Shown: positions 24,406 to 33,060 of the stretch, piece after piece
Layout of the letters: each line of letters begins with the position of its first letter
Numbering within the stretch: position 1 is the first letter of the stretch
DNA from: Burkholderia paludis
GTDB taxonomy: Bacteria; Pseudomonadota; Gammaproteobacteria; Burkholderiales; Burkholderiaceae
NCBI RefSeq assembly: GCF_000732615.1
Contig: NZ_JPGL01000065.1
Span: 1-58,661 of the forward strand
Length of the DNA: 58,661 nucleotides
Direction of reading: 5' to 3'
Position numbers and translations under genes: made by a program
Notes under the pieces: model-generated
Databases searched by the model: none
The model's input: only the letters and a program-made list of their open reading frames with translations
Told to the model about the DNA's origin: nothing

Positions 24406-25698
24406 ATGAACACGACGAATTTTGACTTGCCTGGCGACATGGCCAACCAGTTGGTCGATCCGAAGGCCTACACCGATCTCGATCGCCTGCATGCGACCTA
24501 TACCTGGGCACGTGTGAACAATCCCGTCGCACGCGCGGTTGCCGACGGGCACGATCCGTTCTGGGTCGTCACGAAGCACGCCGACATTTCCGCGATCTCG
24601 CGGGACAACGCGCTGTTCCGCAACGGCGACTACTCCGTCGTCTGTCGACCGAAAGCGTCGATCCAGCACCTGATCGAAATGACGGGCAGCCCGAACGTCG
24701 TGAAATCGCTGGTGCACGTGGATGGCGACGAACACAAGAGCTTGCGCGCACTGACGCAGTCGTGGTTCATGCCGAACAGCATTCTCAAGCTGGACGACCG
24801 GATCCGCGCGCTGGCACGCGCCACCGTTGAAAAGCTCCGAGAGCAGAACGGGGAGACGATCGACTTCGCGAACGATATTGCGTTGCATTACCCGCTGCAC
24901 GTCATCATGGACATTCTCGGCGTGCCGCAGGAAGATGCGCCGCGCATGCTGTCCCTGACGCAGGAAATGTTCGGCAGCGAGGACTCCGAATTCAAGCGCG
25001 AAAAACGGCGTGAAGGAAATTCCGACAGCGCGATGGGCAAGGCGCTGATGTCGGTCGTCGCCGATTTCAAGACGTATTTCGAGCGCCTGACGGCATTGCG
25101 CAAAAGCGAGCCGCGCAACGACGTCGCGAGCCTGCTCGCGAACGCCGTGGTGGACGGCAAGCCGATCGACGAGATGAGCCGCCTTGGCTACTACGTGATC
25201 ATCGCGACGGCGGGGCACGATACGACGTCGTCGTCGACGTCGGTTGCGATGTGGGCGCTGAGTCGGTTCCCGGGGCTTCTGGAACGGCTTCAGGCGAATC
25301 CGGCGCTGATTCCGCAATTCATCGACGAAGCGGTGCGTCATGCGTCGCCGGTGCGTCACTTCATGCGCACGGCGACGGCCGACACCGAGATTCGCGGGAG
25401 GACGATCCGCAAGGGCGACTGGCTGATGCTGTGCTACGGATCGGCGAATCGCGACGAGGAGGTTTTTCCCGAACCGTTCGAGTTCGACATCGATCGCAAG
25501 CCGAATCGGCATCTTGCGTTCGGCTTCGGCGCCCACGTCTGCCTCGGCCAGCATCTCGCGAAGATGGAGATGCGCATCCTGTTCGAGGAGCTTGTTCCTG
25601 CGTTGCGCAAGGTCGAGCCTGTGGGCGACATGGATTTCATCGCATCCACGTTTGTGAGCGGGCCCAAGCATCTTGCCGTTCGCTGCACGATGCAGTGA
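24406..25698 (+). CDS. Cytochrome P450, CYP108 (P450terp)-like
   Basis: 430-residue soluble P450. The I-helix is ATAGHDTTSSSTS near residue 269, the ExxR helix is IDEAVRHASPVRHFMRTA, and the haem loop FGFGAHVCLGQHLAKMEM places the Cys ligand at about 379. Several stretches recall P450terp, the alpha-terpineol hydroxylase: YPLHVIMDILGVP, HFMRTATADTEIRGR, SANRDEEVFPEP and the C-terminal GPKHLAVR. It probably hydroxylates an unactivated methyl of a terpenoid. ATG 24406 is preferred over the in-frame ATG at 24370 because it starts the conserved N-terminus. A reductase gene follows after 32 bp. Confidence 0.9.
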   Translation: MNTTNFDLPGDMANQLVDPKAYTDLDRLHATYTWARVNNPVARAVADGHDPFWVVTKHADISAISRDNALFRNGDYSVVCRPKASIQHLIEMTGSPNVVKSLVHVDGDEHKSLRALTQSWFMPNSILKLDDRIRALARATVEKLREQNGETIDFANDIALHYPLHVIMDILGVPQEDAPRMLSLTQEMFGSEDSEFKREKRREGNSDSAMGKALMSVVADFKTYFERLTALRKSEPRNDVASLLANAVVDGKPIDEMSRLGYYVIIATAGHDTTSSSTSVAMWALSRFPGLLERLQANPALIPQFIDEAVRHASPVRHFMRTATADTEIRGRTIRKGDWLMLCYGSANRDEEVFPEPFEFDIDRKPNRHLAFGFGAHVCLGQHLAKMEMRILFEELVPALRKVEPVGDMDFIASTFVSGPKHLAVRCTMQ

Positions 25699-25730
25699 AC
25701 GGAATCCTTATCCCCGGTCAGGGAAACATC

Positions 25731-26693
25731 ATGAACGAAAACAACACGATCGTCGTCAGGATCGAACGCCGTACCCTGGAAACGCCCGAGATCGTCTGTA
25801 TCGAATTTCGCTTGCCCGACGGTTCGCCACTGCCCGCGTTCGACGCCGGCGCGCATATCGACGTACATGTGGCGCCCGGCATCGTCCGGCAGTATTCGCT
25901 CTGCAATCCGCCGTCGGAGCGCGACCGCTACGTGATCGGCGTATTGCGCGATCCGGCGTCGCGGGGCGGATCGATTGCGATTCACGATGGCTTTGCGGAG
26001 GGCGCGCTGGTGGAGATCGGCCTGCCGCGCAATCATTTCCCGATGAGCCCCGGCGTGGGCGTGCACCTCATGGCGGGCGGAATCGGGGTGACGCCCCTGC
26101 TGTGCATGGCCGAGGCACTGCAAGCGCAAGGGCGCGATTTCATCATGCACTACTGCACGCGCAGCGAGAGCGGCACCGCGTTCCTGAATCGCATTCGGCA
26201 AGCGCCGTTCGCGTCGCGCGTCGTGTTTCATTTCGACGACGGCGAGCCGTCAGGACAGCTCGACATCGATGCCGAATTCAGCCGGATGGGCGACGACGAA
26301 ATCTATGTCTGCGGGCCGTCCGGTTTCATCGACTGGGTCTGCGCCGCCGCCGAACGGGCAGGCATACCGAAGCATCGTGTCCGGTTCGAGTATTTCAGCG
26401 CGAAGCCGGTCGACACATCGCATGACGGCGCGTTCGACGTCAGGATCGCCAGTACCGGGCAGACCTTCCACGTGCCGGCGGACCGGTCGGTCGTGGCGGT
26501 GCTGGCGGATGAGGGCATCGACATCTATACGTCGTGCGGCGAGGGGACGTGCGGTACGTGCCTTACCCGGGTCCTCGAAGGGCAGGTCGAGCATCGCGAC
26601 GTGTTCCTGACTGACGACGAACACGCGGCCGGGGAGATGTTTACGCCGTGTTGTTCGCGCGCCAGGTCTTCGCTGCTCGTGCTGGATCTGTAA
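25731..26693 (+). CDS. Phthalate-dioxygenase-reductase-type oxidoreductase (FMN, 2Fe-2S)
   Basis: 320-residue VanB/OphA1-like reductase. The flavin domain has RQYSLCN; the NAD domain has MAGGIGVTPLLCMAEAL and YVCGPSGFIDWV; a plant-type 2Fe-2S domain closes the protein with SCGEGTCGTC (near 268-276) and a last Cys in FTPCCSR. It moves electrons from NADH through FMN to the iron-sulphur centre and, by its position, to the adjacent P450. Normal CYP108 systems use a separate ferredoxin reductase and ferredoxin. This single-protein partner recalls the fused reductase of CYP116B enzymes, here as a free polypeptide. No other ferredoxin gene is nearby. Confidence 0.9.
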   Translation: MNENNTIVVRIERRTLETPEIVCIEFRLPDGSPLPAFDAGAHIDVHVAPGIVRQYSLCNPPSERDRYVIGVLRDPASRGGSIAIHDGFAEGALVEIGLPRNHFPMSPGVGVHLMAGGIGVTPLLCMAEALQAQGRDFIMHYCTRSESGTAFLNRIRQAPFASRVVFHFDDGEPSGQLDIDAEFSRMGDDEIYVCGPSGFIDWVCAAAERAGIPKHRVRFEYFSAKPVDTSHDGAFDVRIASTGQTFHVPADRSVVAVLADEGIDIYTSCGEGTCGTCLTRVLEGQVEHRDVFLTDDEHAAGEMFTPCCSRARSSLLVLDL

Positions 26694-26756
26694 GCCTTGA
26701 AAACGTATCGAGGCCGGCGCGACAGGCGCGTCGGCCCCAATCACGGGAGAATGAAC

Positions 26757-27332
26757 GTGCCCCTTGTCACGGACGCCTGGAAGGCCGACTGGCAGCCGAT
26801 GGTCGCTGCCGTAGGTCGAAATTTCGACGACCGCCCGATCGTGTTTGCAGCCGATCGTATCGAATACAGCGCGGTGCGCCGCTGGCTCGAACCGTTGGAG
26901 TTCGATTGCGCGTTGCATTACGACCGCGACGTTGCGCGCCGTCATGGCCATGAGGATGTCATCGTGCCGGTCGCCGCGTTGCCGACCTTCGCGCTCGAAC
27001 CGATGTGGCGCCCGGGCGACGTGCTGTTCGACAGCGACGCGCGCGATGCGCAGCCCTCGCGCAGCGCGGTGTCCGGCATTCGATGCGGGCTGGAGCCGCC
27101 GACGACCGGCTTCTTCGCGACCGATCTCGACATCGACTATCTGCTGCCGGTGACGGTTGGCGATCGCCTGGCGAAGCACGGAGCATGGCTCGTCGCCTGC
27201 GAACCGAAGGAAACCCGGGTCGGGCGCGGCGCATTCATCACGTGGCAGTCGCAACTTGTCAACGAGCGGCTTGACGTCGTGGCGCGCATCCGCACGACAT
27301 TCTTCCGCTACAACCCGAGCCCTGAATCATGA
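26757..27332 (+). CDS. MaoC-like hydratase subunit, FAS1-like N-terminal type
   Basis: 191-residue hotdog-fold protein of the FAS1-like dehydratase N-terminal family (FALEPMWRPGDVLFDSD, YLLPVTVGDRLAKHGAW). It lacks the Asp/His hydratase motif. The next gene encodes a MaoC protein that has it and overlaps by four bases. This two-chain layout is known from the ChsH1/ChsH2 enoyl-CoA hydratase and suits bulky substrates. I prefer GTG 26757, six bases after GGGAGA; ATG 26751 is only one base from that site. It lies 63 bp after the reductase gene. Confidence 0.8.
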   Translation: MPLVTDAWKADWQPMVAAVGRNFDDRPIVFAADRIEYSAVRRWLEPLEFDCALHYDRDVARRHGHEDVIVPVAALPTFALEPMWRPGDVLFDSDARDAQPSRSAVSGIRCGLEPPTTGFFATDLDIDYLLPVTVGDRLAKHGAWLVACEPKETRVGRGAFITWQSQLVNERLDVVARIRTTFFRYNPSPES

Positions 27333-27775
27333 CGCACGTGCAGCGATATTGGGAGGACGTGATCGAAGGCGAGTCGCTGGACAGCGTCGCGTTTCCGCTC
27401 ACCGTGTACCGGCTGGTCATGGCCGCCGGCGCAAACCGCGATTTCAACTCGATCCATCACAACAGCGAAGTCGCGCGGGCGACGGGTGCCCCCGAAATGT
27501 ATGCGAACAACTTCCTGCTGCAGGGGATGTGGGAGCGTACGGTGCGGCAGTACATCGGCGAGGCCGGCACGATCCGGCGCCTGAACGGTTTCCGGATGCG
27601 CCTGTTCAATACGGTGGGCGATACGGTCGTCGTCAATGGGCGCGTCGCGCGCAAGTGGTGCGAAGGCGCCGGTTTCGTCGAATTCGAGATGTGGTCGGAG
27701 AACGCGCAGGGCGTATCCGTTGGTCCGGGAAGGATCGTCGCCGTGCTGCCGATGCGAGCCGGGCAACTCACGTAA
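27329..27775 (+). CDS. MaoC-like (R)-enoyl-CoA hydratase, catalytic subunit
   Basis: 148-residue hotdog-fold hydratase. The motif AGANRDFNSIHHN near residue 40 contains the Asp and His that activate water in R-specific enoyl-CoA hydratases. Its ATG overlaps the TGA of the preceding subunit (ATGA at 27329-27332), so equal synthesis through coupling is expected. The heterodimer would hydrate a 2-enoyl-CoA too large for the FadB-like crotonase or of the other stereochemistry. It ends the rightward P450 unit. A strong hairpin separates it from the convergent fusion gene. Confidence 0.88.
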   Translation: MTHVQRYWEDVIEGESLDSVAFPLTVYRLVMAAGANRDFNSIHHNSEVARATGAPEMYANNFLLQGMWERTVRQYIGEAGTIRRLNGFRMRLFNTVGDTVVVNGRVARKWCEGAGFVEFEMWSENAQGVSVGPGRIVAVLPMRAGQLT

Positions 27776-27826
27776 GCCGCGTACGCGCAGGGCGGCGCGG
27801 TCGGGGTGTTGCCGTTCATCATGAGC

Positions 27827-27851
27827 GAGGCGGACCGATCCGGTCCGCCTC
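27827..27851. terminator. Hairpin between convergent MaoC and fusion genes
   Basis: GAGGCGGACCG-ATC-CGGTCCGCCTC, a perfect 11-bp stem. It lies in the 94-bp convergent gap and probably acts in both directions, although no U-run follows on either strand. Confidence 0.6.
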
Positions 27852-27869
27852 ACGACCAGCCTGCGCGAA

Positions 27870-30215
27870 TCAGCGGTTCTTCCACATCGGCTTGCGCTTC
27901 TCCTTGAACGCGTTCGGCCCTTCCAGGTAGTCCTCGCTCGTATACAGTTCGTCGAGGTGGCGGCTCGGCGTCGTGCTGTCGCCGGCATCGACGTCGTTGA
28001 CGATCTTCATCGACACACGCACCGATGTCGGCGATACGGACAGGATCTCTTCCGCGATGCCCAGTGCGCCGGCCAGCGCTTCGCCGGCTGGCGTCACCCG
28101 ATTGACGAGGCCGAGTTCGGCCGCGCGGCGTGCGTGAATCGCGCGACCGGTGAGGATGTGTTCGAGCGCGATCTTGCGCGGTATCTCGCGCGGCAGGCGA
28201 ACGAGGCCGCCGCAGGCGGCGACGACGCCGACCTTGACCTCGCTCAGCGCGAACGACGCGCGTTCGTCCGCCACGACGATGTCGCACGCAAGGGCCATTT
28301 CCATGCCGCCCCCCATCGCGTGACCATTGACCGCGGCAATCACCGGCTTGGTCCGGACACGCGCGGTCAGGCCGCCGAAGCCGCTTTGCGGAATCCACAT
28401 CGGATTGCCGCTGGCCGTGTACTTGAGGTCGTTGCCGGCCGAGAACGCGTCGCTTCCCGCGCCGGTCAGGATCGCGACCCAGAGGTCGGGATCGGCGTCG
28501 AACGCATCCCAGATCCCGGCGAGTTCCTCATTGGCCGCCGGGTGCAGTGCGTTGCGCACCTCCGGGCGGTCGATCGTCACGATCAGGAGGTGGCCCCGAC
28601 GTTCGACCTTCGCGAAATCGTACGCCGCGCGCAGCGCCGCGGAACACCGTGGAAACTGCTCGTCCAGCCGCGCCTCGCTGAACGCGAAGCGATTGCCGCG
28701 ATCGGTTGCCCGCACATGGATCGTACGCCCCACCGGATCGCCGTCGAGCATGGCGTCGACCGTGCTCGCGTCGCCGGCCTCCGTTCTCGCGAGAAAGCGG
28801 GCCCCGTCCGCGTTGCGGCACACGGCGACCGCGTAGTCGGGAATTCCCTTCGCATACACGACCGTGAACGTCTCGACCGTCGCGCTGCCGCGGGGTTTCG
28901 TGGCCCGCGGCGGTGCGGGCCAGCCGTCGATCTCGGCCTGCAGGTGGGCGGAATCGTTCGGCACGAACGGTGCGGGGCGCGTCGTGTAGATGCCGACCGC
29001 GTACTTCGACAGGTAACCGCCATTCGCGCCGATCAGGCCATACGTGCCGTGGTGCGCGCGCAAACGCTCGACCATCGTCGCGATCGCGTGCATCGAGTAG
29101 TTGTTGCCCGGGCCGCCGAAGTAGGGCAGGCCGCCCGTGACGGTCAGGCCGCGCGGATCGTCGGCCGTCAGGCCGAGACCGTCGATTGCGACGCTCGACA
29201 CGGCGATCGGATAACAACTGTAGAAGTCGAAGAACGCGAGATCGTCGGTCGTGACGCCGGCCTGCCGCATCGCATCGCGGCACGCGAGCACCGCGGCCGG
29301 ATACCGGCCGAGTGCCTGGCGCTCCATCACTTCGCGTTCGACCGTGGCGGCATGACCGGCCAGGAACACCCATTTTCGTTCGTCGATGCCGAGTTCGCGC
29401 GCCACGCCGACGGTCGTCAGCAGGAGCGCGGCGCCTTGGTTGACCTGGTCGCGTGCGACAAGTCGCTGCGGATACGGCGAAGCGATCATGCGGTTGCGTT
29501 CACCGACGGTAACGAGTTCTTCGGCGGTGTACGGCGACACGGCGGACGACGCGTACGGATTGGCGGCGGCCACGCGGGTAAAGGGCGCGAACAGCTTTCC
29601 CATCTCCACGCCGTACTCGGCGGCTGTCTGGCCCAGCGCGCTGCGCCGCGCCGTTTCGCACAGTCCGTATGTCGGCGGCGTACCGACCAGGCCGTGGCTC
29701 GTGTTGTAGCGATAAACGAGGCCGCGCAGTCCCATGCCGCGGTTGTCGACGCTGCCGTCCACCTGTTCCGACCAGTCCGCCGTTCGACCCTCCGCCTTGA
29801 GCTGCCGAGCGGTGGAGATATTCTCTGCGCCGGCGATCAGTACCATGCGGCATTCACCGTCCGCGAGCCGCGCACAGAATTCGTTGACGAGCTTTTGCGG
29901 CGAATCGCCGCCTCCTTGTTCCCATACCGCGATGCGCGGTGCAATGCCGAGCCGGTTGGCGACGGAGCGCGGGAAATTGTTCGAGCGGCCGAACGGTTGT
30001 GCGCGTAGCGGATTCGAATCGTCGAAGGTTCGAGTGGTTGCGATGGCGTCGATATGTGCGCGCAGCCGGTCGAACGACTGCGCGTCCTCGATCGCGCGTG
30101 TTGCCGACTCGGCCGCGATGTCGACGGCACTCAACGCACGATAGGCCGGCGAGCCGATTCGCTCGGTGAACTGGCCGACGCCGACGATGACGGGGGTGGA
30201 CGGGGAGAGTGACAT
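27870..30215 (-). CDS. Fusion: thiolase-like protein (TLP1/SCPx type) plus enoyl-CoA hydratase
   Basis: 781-residue two-enzyme fusion. Residues about 1-410 are a thiolase-fold protein (VIVGVGQFTERIG, FDFYSCYPIAVSS, GLIGANGGYLSKYAVGIY). The nucleophilic Cys region of thiolases is replaced by WEQGGGDSPQ, and the C-terminal Cys-Gly motif by NGGYLSK. Residues about 420-510 look like the extra OB-fold-type domain of TLP1 proteins. From about 520 a complete crotonase domain follows, with oxyanion and catalytic residues HAMGGGMEMAL and FALSEVKVGVVAACGG (both Glu present). A hydratase joined to a Cys-less thiolase fold suggests hydration followed by a retro-aldol or other C-C cleavage. The product is unproven. 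Operator 5 lies 78 bp upstream. Confidence 0.87.
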   Translation of the reverse strand: MSLSPSTPVIVGVGQFTERIGSPAYRALSAVDIAAESATRAIEDAQSFDRLRAHIDAIATTRTFDDSNPLRAQPFGRSNNFPRSVANRLGIAPRIAVWEQGGGDSPQKLVNEFCARLADGECRMVLIAGAENISTARQLKAEGRTADWSEQVDGSVDNRGMGLRGLVYRYNTSHGLVGTPPTYGLCETARRSALGQTAAEYGVEMGKLFAPFTRVAAANPYASSAVSPYTAEELVTVGERNRMIASPYPQRLVARDQVNQGAALLLTTVGVARELGIDERKWVFLAGHAATVEREVMERQALGRYPAAVLACRDAMRQAGVTTDDLAFFDFYSCYPIAVSSVAIDGLGLTADDPRGLTVTGGLPYFGGPGNNYSMHAIATMVERLRAHHGTYGLIGANGGYLSKYAVGIYTTRPAPFVPNDSAHLQAEIDGWPAPPRATKPRGSATVETFTVVYAKGIPDYAVAVCRNADGARFLARTEAGDASTVDAMLDGDPVGRTIHVRATDRGNRFAFSEARLDEQFPRCSAALRAAYDFAKVERRGHLLIVTIDRPEVRNALHPAANEELAGIWDAFDADPDLWVAILTGAGSDAFSAGNDLKYTASGNPMWIPQSGFGGLTARVRTKPVIAAVNGHAMGGGMEMALACDIVVADERASFALSEVKVGVVAACGGLVRLPREIPRKIALEHILTGRAIHARRAAELGLVNRVTPAGEALAGALGIAEEILSVSPTSVRVSMKIVNDVDAGDSTTPSRHLDELYTSEDYLEGPNAFKEKRKPMWKNR

Positions 30216-30269
30216 GGTGTGAGTTTTCCAGCGGAAGGTCGATGAGCAACGGCAAGCCTGTCGTCATGG

Positions 30270-30317
30270 ATTATCGCGGAGCGGAACGGAGCCGGATTCG
30301 TCGAAACCGACGAATCC
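30270..30317 (-). promoter_or_regulatory. Palindromic operator 5 and -10, fusion gene promoter
   Basis: The longest copy: GGATTCGTCG-AAAC-CGACGAATCC, 24 bp with perfect 10-bp arms (30294-30317). On the minus strand the best -10 of the set, GATAAT (30275-30270, five of six to consensus), ends exactly 35.5 bp from the centre. Confidence 0.75.
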
Positions 30318-30353
30318 GGGCAAGCATGTCCACGTGGTTCGACGCCATCGAAA

Positions 30354-30399
30354 ATTCGTCGGTTCCGACGAATCGCGCACCGAGGATCGGGCCAACAAT
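30354..30399 (+). promoter_or_regulatory. Palindromic operator 6 and -10, thiolase promoter
   Basis: ATTCGTCG-GTTC-CGACGAAT at 30354-30373, perfect 8-bp arms and the consensus copy. A -10-like AACAAT at 30394-30399 ends 35.5 bp from the centre. Its centre is 58 bp from that of operator 5 in the divergent gap. Confidence 0.7.
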
Positions 30400-30430
30400 G
30401 GCGTGACGGTTGGAACCCCTTGGAGAACAT

Positions 30431-31609
30431 ATGTCCGAAGCATTTATCGTGTCCGCCGCGCGCACCGCGGGCGGGCGCCGCAATGGCCGCTTGTCCGGAT
30501 GGCATCCGGTCGATCTCGCGGCGACGGTGATCGACGCGCTCATCCAGCGCACCGGTGCGGATCCGGCGATCGTCGAAGACGTCATCATGGGTTGCGTCGG
30601 CCAGGTCGGCGAACAGGCGATGAATATTGCTCGCGGTGCCGTTCTCGCCTCGGGGCTGCCCGAAGCCGTGCCTGGCACGACGGTCGACCGCCAGTGCGGG
30701 TCGTCGCAGCAGGCGGTGCATTTCGCCGCGCAGGCCGTGATGTCGGGGGCCATGGACGTGGTGATTGCCGCCGGCGTGGAAAGCATGAGCCGCGTACCGA
30801 TGTTCACACCGGTATCGCTGCCGCAGCAGCACGGGCTTGGGCATTTCGTCAGCCCCGGCATCGCGCGGCGCTATCCGGACGTCGAGTTCAGCCAGTTTGC
30901 GGGTGCCGAGGCAATCGCGAGGAAGTTCGGACTGGCCCGGCCGGAGATCGATGGCTATGCGTTGCGCAGCCATCGTCACGCGATTGCGGCGACCGAGGCG
31001 GGCCTGTTCAACGCGGAAATCGTACCCGTTGCGGTGAAGACAAAGGACGGCGCGCCGAGCGGCGAGATGCATGTCGTCGACGAAGGCATCCGTTTCGATA
31101 CGTCGCTGGATTCGATCTCGTCGGTCAAGCTGCTGGCTGAGGGCGGCGTGATCAGCGCAGCCAACGCCAGCCAGATCTGCGACGGCGCGAGCGGCGTGAT
31201 GATCGTCAACCGCCGCGGATTGAAGGCCCTGGGGGTTGAACCGGTTGCGCGGATCCATCAGATGACGGTCATCGGGCACGATCCGGTGATCATGCTCGAG
31301 GCGCCGTTGCCCGCCACCCGCAAGGCGCTCGACAAGGCCGGCATGACGATCGACGATATCGACCTCTTCGAAGTCAACGAAGCATTCGCGCCGGTGCCGC
31401 TCGCGTGGCTGAAGGCACTCGACGCCGATCCGGAGCGGCTGAACGTCAACGGCGGCGCGATCGCGCTCGGACACCCGCTCGGCGGGTCCGGGACGCGGTT
31501 GATGACGACGCTCGTCCATGCGCTGGGCCAACGCGGCAAGCGCTACGGGTTGCAGACGATGTGCGAGGCCGGCGGACTGGCCAACGTCACGATCATCGAA
31601 CGGCTCTGA
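30431..31609 (+). CDS. Acetyl-CoA acyltransferase (thiolase)
   Basis: 392-residue canonical degradative thiolase. The acyl-accepting Cys is in VDRQCGSSQQAV near residue 88, NEAFAPVPL contains the conserved Asn, and the catalytic His and second Cys are in GHPLGGSG and TMCEAGGLAN. It cleaves 3-ketoacyl-CoA with CoA to release acetyl- or propionyl-CoA. All catalytic residues are present, unlike the neighbouring thiolase-like fusion, so the cluster has one classic and one unorthodox C-C cleaving enzyme. The ATG follows GGAGAA. It is divergent from the fusion gene, each with its own operator, and is followed by a CoA-transferase. Confidence 0.93.
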   Translation: MSEAFIVSAARTAGGRRNGRLSGWHPVDLAATVIDALIQRTGADPAIVEDVIMGCVGQVGEQAMNIARGAVLASGLPEAVPGTTVDRQCGSSQQAVHFAAQAVMSGAMDVVIAAGVESMSRVPMFTPVSLPQQHGLGHFVSPGIARRYPDVEFSQFAGAEAIARKFGLARPEIDGYALRSHRHAIAATEAGLFNAEIVPVAVKTKDGAPSGEMHVVDEGIRFDTSLDSISSVKLLAEGGVISAANASQICDGASGVMIVNRRGLKALGVEPVARIHQMTVIGHDPVIMLEAPLPATRKALDKAGMTIDDIDLFEVNEAFAPVPLAWLKALDADPERLNVNGGAIALGHPLGGSGTRLMTTLVHALGQRGKRYGLQTMCEAGGLANVTIIERL

Positions 31610-31754
31610 CCGTTCGGCGGCAGGGGTGCGGGTTCGCTCGATGCGTGCCGTGCCCGCATGCCGCGGGACGGGGCGCCGAGGCCTGTCCCGTCGCACACGA
31701 AAAATGGCGCGAAGTGTGCGCCCGCAGTCATAAACCAGTTTCGGAGACAGCCTG

Positions 31755-32918
31755 ATGAAGCCTTCATTGCTTAGCGGCCTGCGTGTGGTCGACATGACGA
31801 CGGTCATCTTCGGCCCGTATTGCACGCAGATTCTCGCCGATCTCGGTGCCGATGTGATCAAGATCGAGCCGGATGCCATCGGCGACGCGTCGCGAAATAT
31901 CGGGAAGTCGGCCAGAACGCCCTACATGGGGCCGCTCCATATGCGCCTCAATCGCGGCAAGCGATCGGTGGTATGGGATCTGAAAAGCAGAGAAGGACGC
32001 GACGCGCTCGAACGCCTGCTCGCTACCAGCGACATCCTCATCCACAACATCCGTCCTGACGCCGTCGAGCGTGCACGGCTCGGTTACGAGACCGTGCGGG
32101 CATTGCGTCCGGACATCATCTATGTCCATTGCACGGGGTTCGATACCAGCGGCCCGTCAAGCGGACTGCCGGCTTACGACGACATCATTCAGGCGTCGTC
32201 GGGCGCAGCATCGTTGCTGCCGCGCGTGGACGGCAACCCGGCGCCGCGATTCCTGCCGATGGCATTCGCGGACAAGGTTTCCGGATTGCATGCGGCCTAC
32301 GCGACGATGGCGGCCGTGATTCACCGTCTGCGAACGGGCGAAGGGCAATTCGTCGAAGTGCCGATGCTGGAGGCGATGGCGAGCTTCAACCTGCTCGAAC
32401 ACCTGTACGAGCGCACCTTCGATCCGCCGATCGGATCCACTGGCTACGCGCGGCAACTCGACCCGACGCGCCAGCCGATGCGGACCAAGGACGGCTACAT
32501 CGTGATCGCGCCTTACCAGGACGGCCGATGGCTGCGCTTCCTCGAACTGACGGGCCTGTCGCACGTGACGCAGGAACCGGGGCTGACCACGCTGATGGAG
32601 CGGCGCGCGAACGCGGACCGGCTGTATCGGTACATGGCGCAGGTGTTGCCGGAAAGGACGACGGACGAATGGCTTGCGTTGCTGGCCGAAAACAACATTC
32701 CGGCCAGTCGCGTGAACACGATCGACGATCTGCTCGACGATCCACAGCTCAACGCGTCGGGGCTGTTCACGCAACGCGAACATCCGAGCGAAGGACGCTA
32801 TACGGAGGTCGGTCAGCCGGTTCGCTTCTCGGCGGCTGAAAAGACCGTACCGCGACATGCGCCGACGCTCGGCGAGCATACGCAGGAGCTGAATCGCGAG
32901 CTGGGATTCGGCGAATAG
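31755..32918 (+). CDS. CaiB/BaiF family CoA-transferase
   Basis: 387-residue family III CoA-transferase. It has the N-terminal LSGLRVVDMTTVIFGPYCTQ, the LADLGADVIKIEPD strand-turn, the FADKVSGLHA segment in the region of the conserved Asp, and the C-terminal GEHTQEL. It moves CoA between acids and could activate a ring-cleavage or side-chain acid while recycling the CoA of an end product. It differs clearly from the racemase at 18348 (no GHDINY motif). It lies 145 bp after the thiolase with CGGAGACAG as ribosome site; no operator of its own is seen, so it probably shares the thiolase promoter. Confidence 0.87.
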   Translation: MKPSLLSGLRVVDMTTVIFGPYCTQILADLGADVIKIEPDAIGDASRNIGKSARTPYMGPLHMRLNRGKRSVVWDLKSREGRDALERLLATSDILIHNIRPDAVERARLGYETVRALRPDIIYVHCTGFDTSGPSSGLPAYDDIIQASSGAASLLPRVDGNPAPRFLPMAFADKVSGLHAAYATMAAVIHRLRTGEGQFVEVPMLEAMASFNLLEHLYERTFDPPIGSTGYARQLDPTRQPMRTKDGYIVIAPYQDGRWLRFLELTGLSHVTQEPGLTTLMERRANADRLYRYMAQVLPERTTDEWLALLAENNIPASRVNTIDDLLDDPQLNASGLFTQREHPSEGRYTEVGQPVRFSAAEKTVPRHAPTLGEHTQELNRELGFGE

Positions 32919-33060
32919 GCGAGAGGGGCGGATCGAACCAGCCGTACCCGGAGGTGACGCTCCGGGATGGTGGGCGGTTTTGCCGTGCCAGAGCCACATG
33001 CGAAGGTGGCGGGGCGGCAGTGGCGTCGAGCGATTCGAACGGCGGGAAAGGGAGCGATTG

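Noticed and set aside
27957..30008. 683-codon open frame on the plus strand
   Set aside because: Antisense to the thiolase-like/crotonase fusion; composition is Arg/His/Asp rich without domains, an effect of third-position GC bias.
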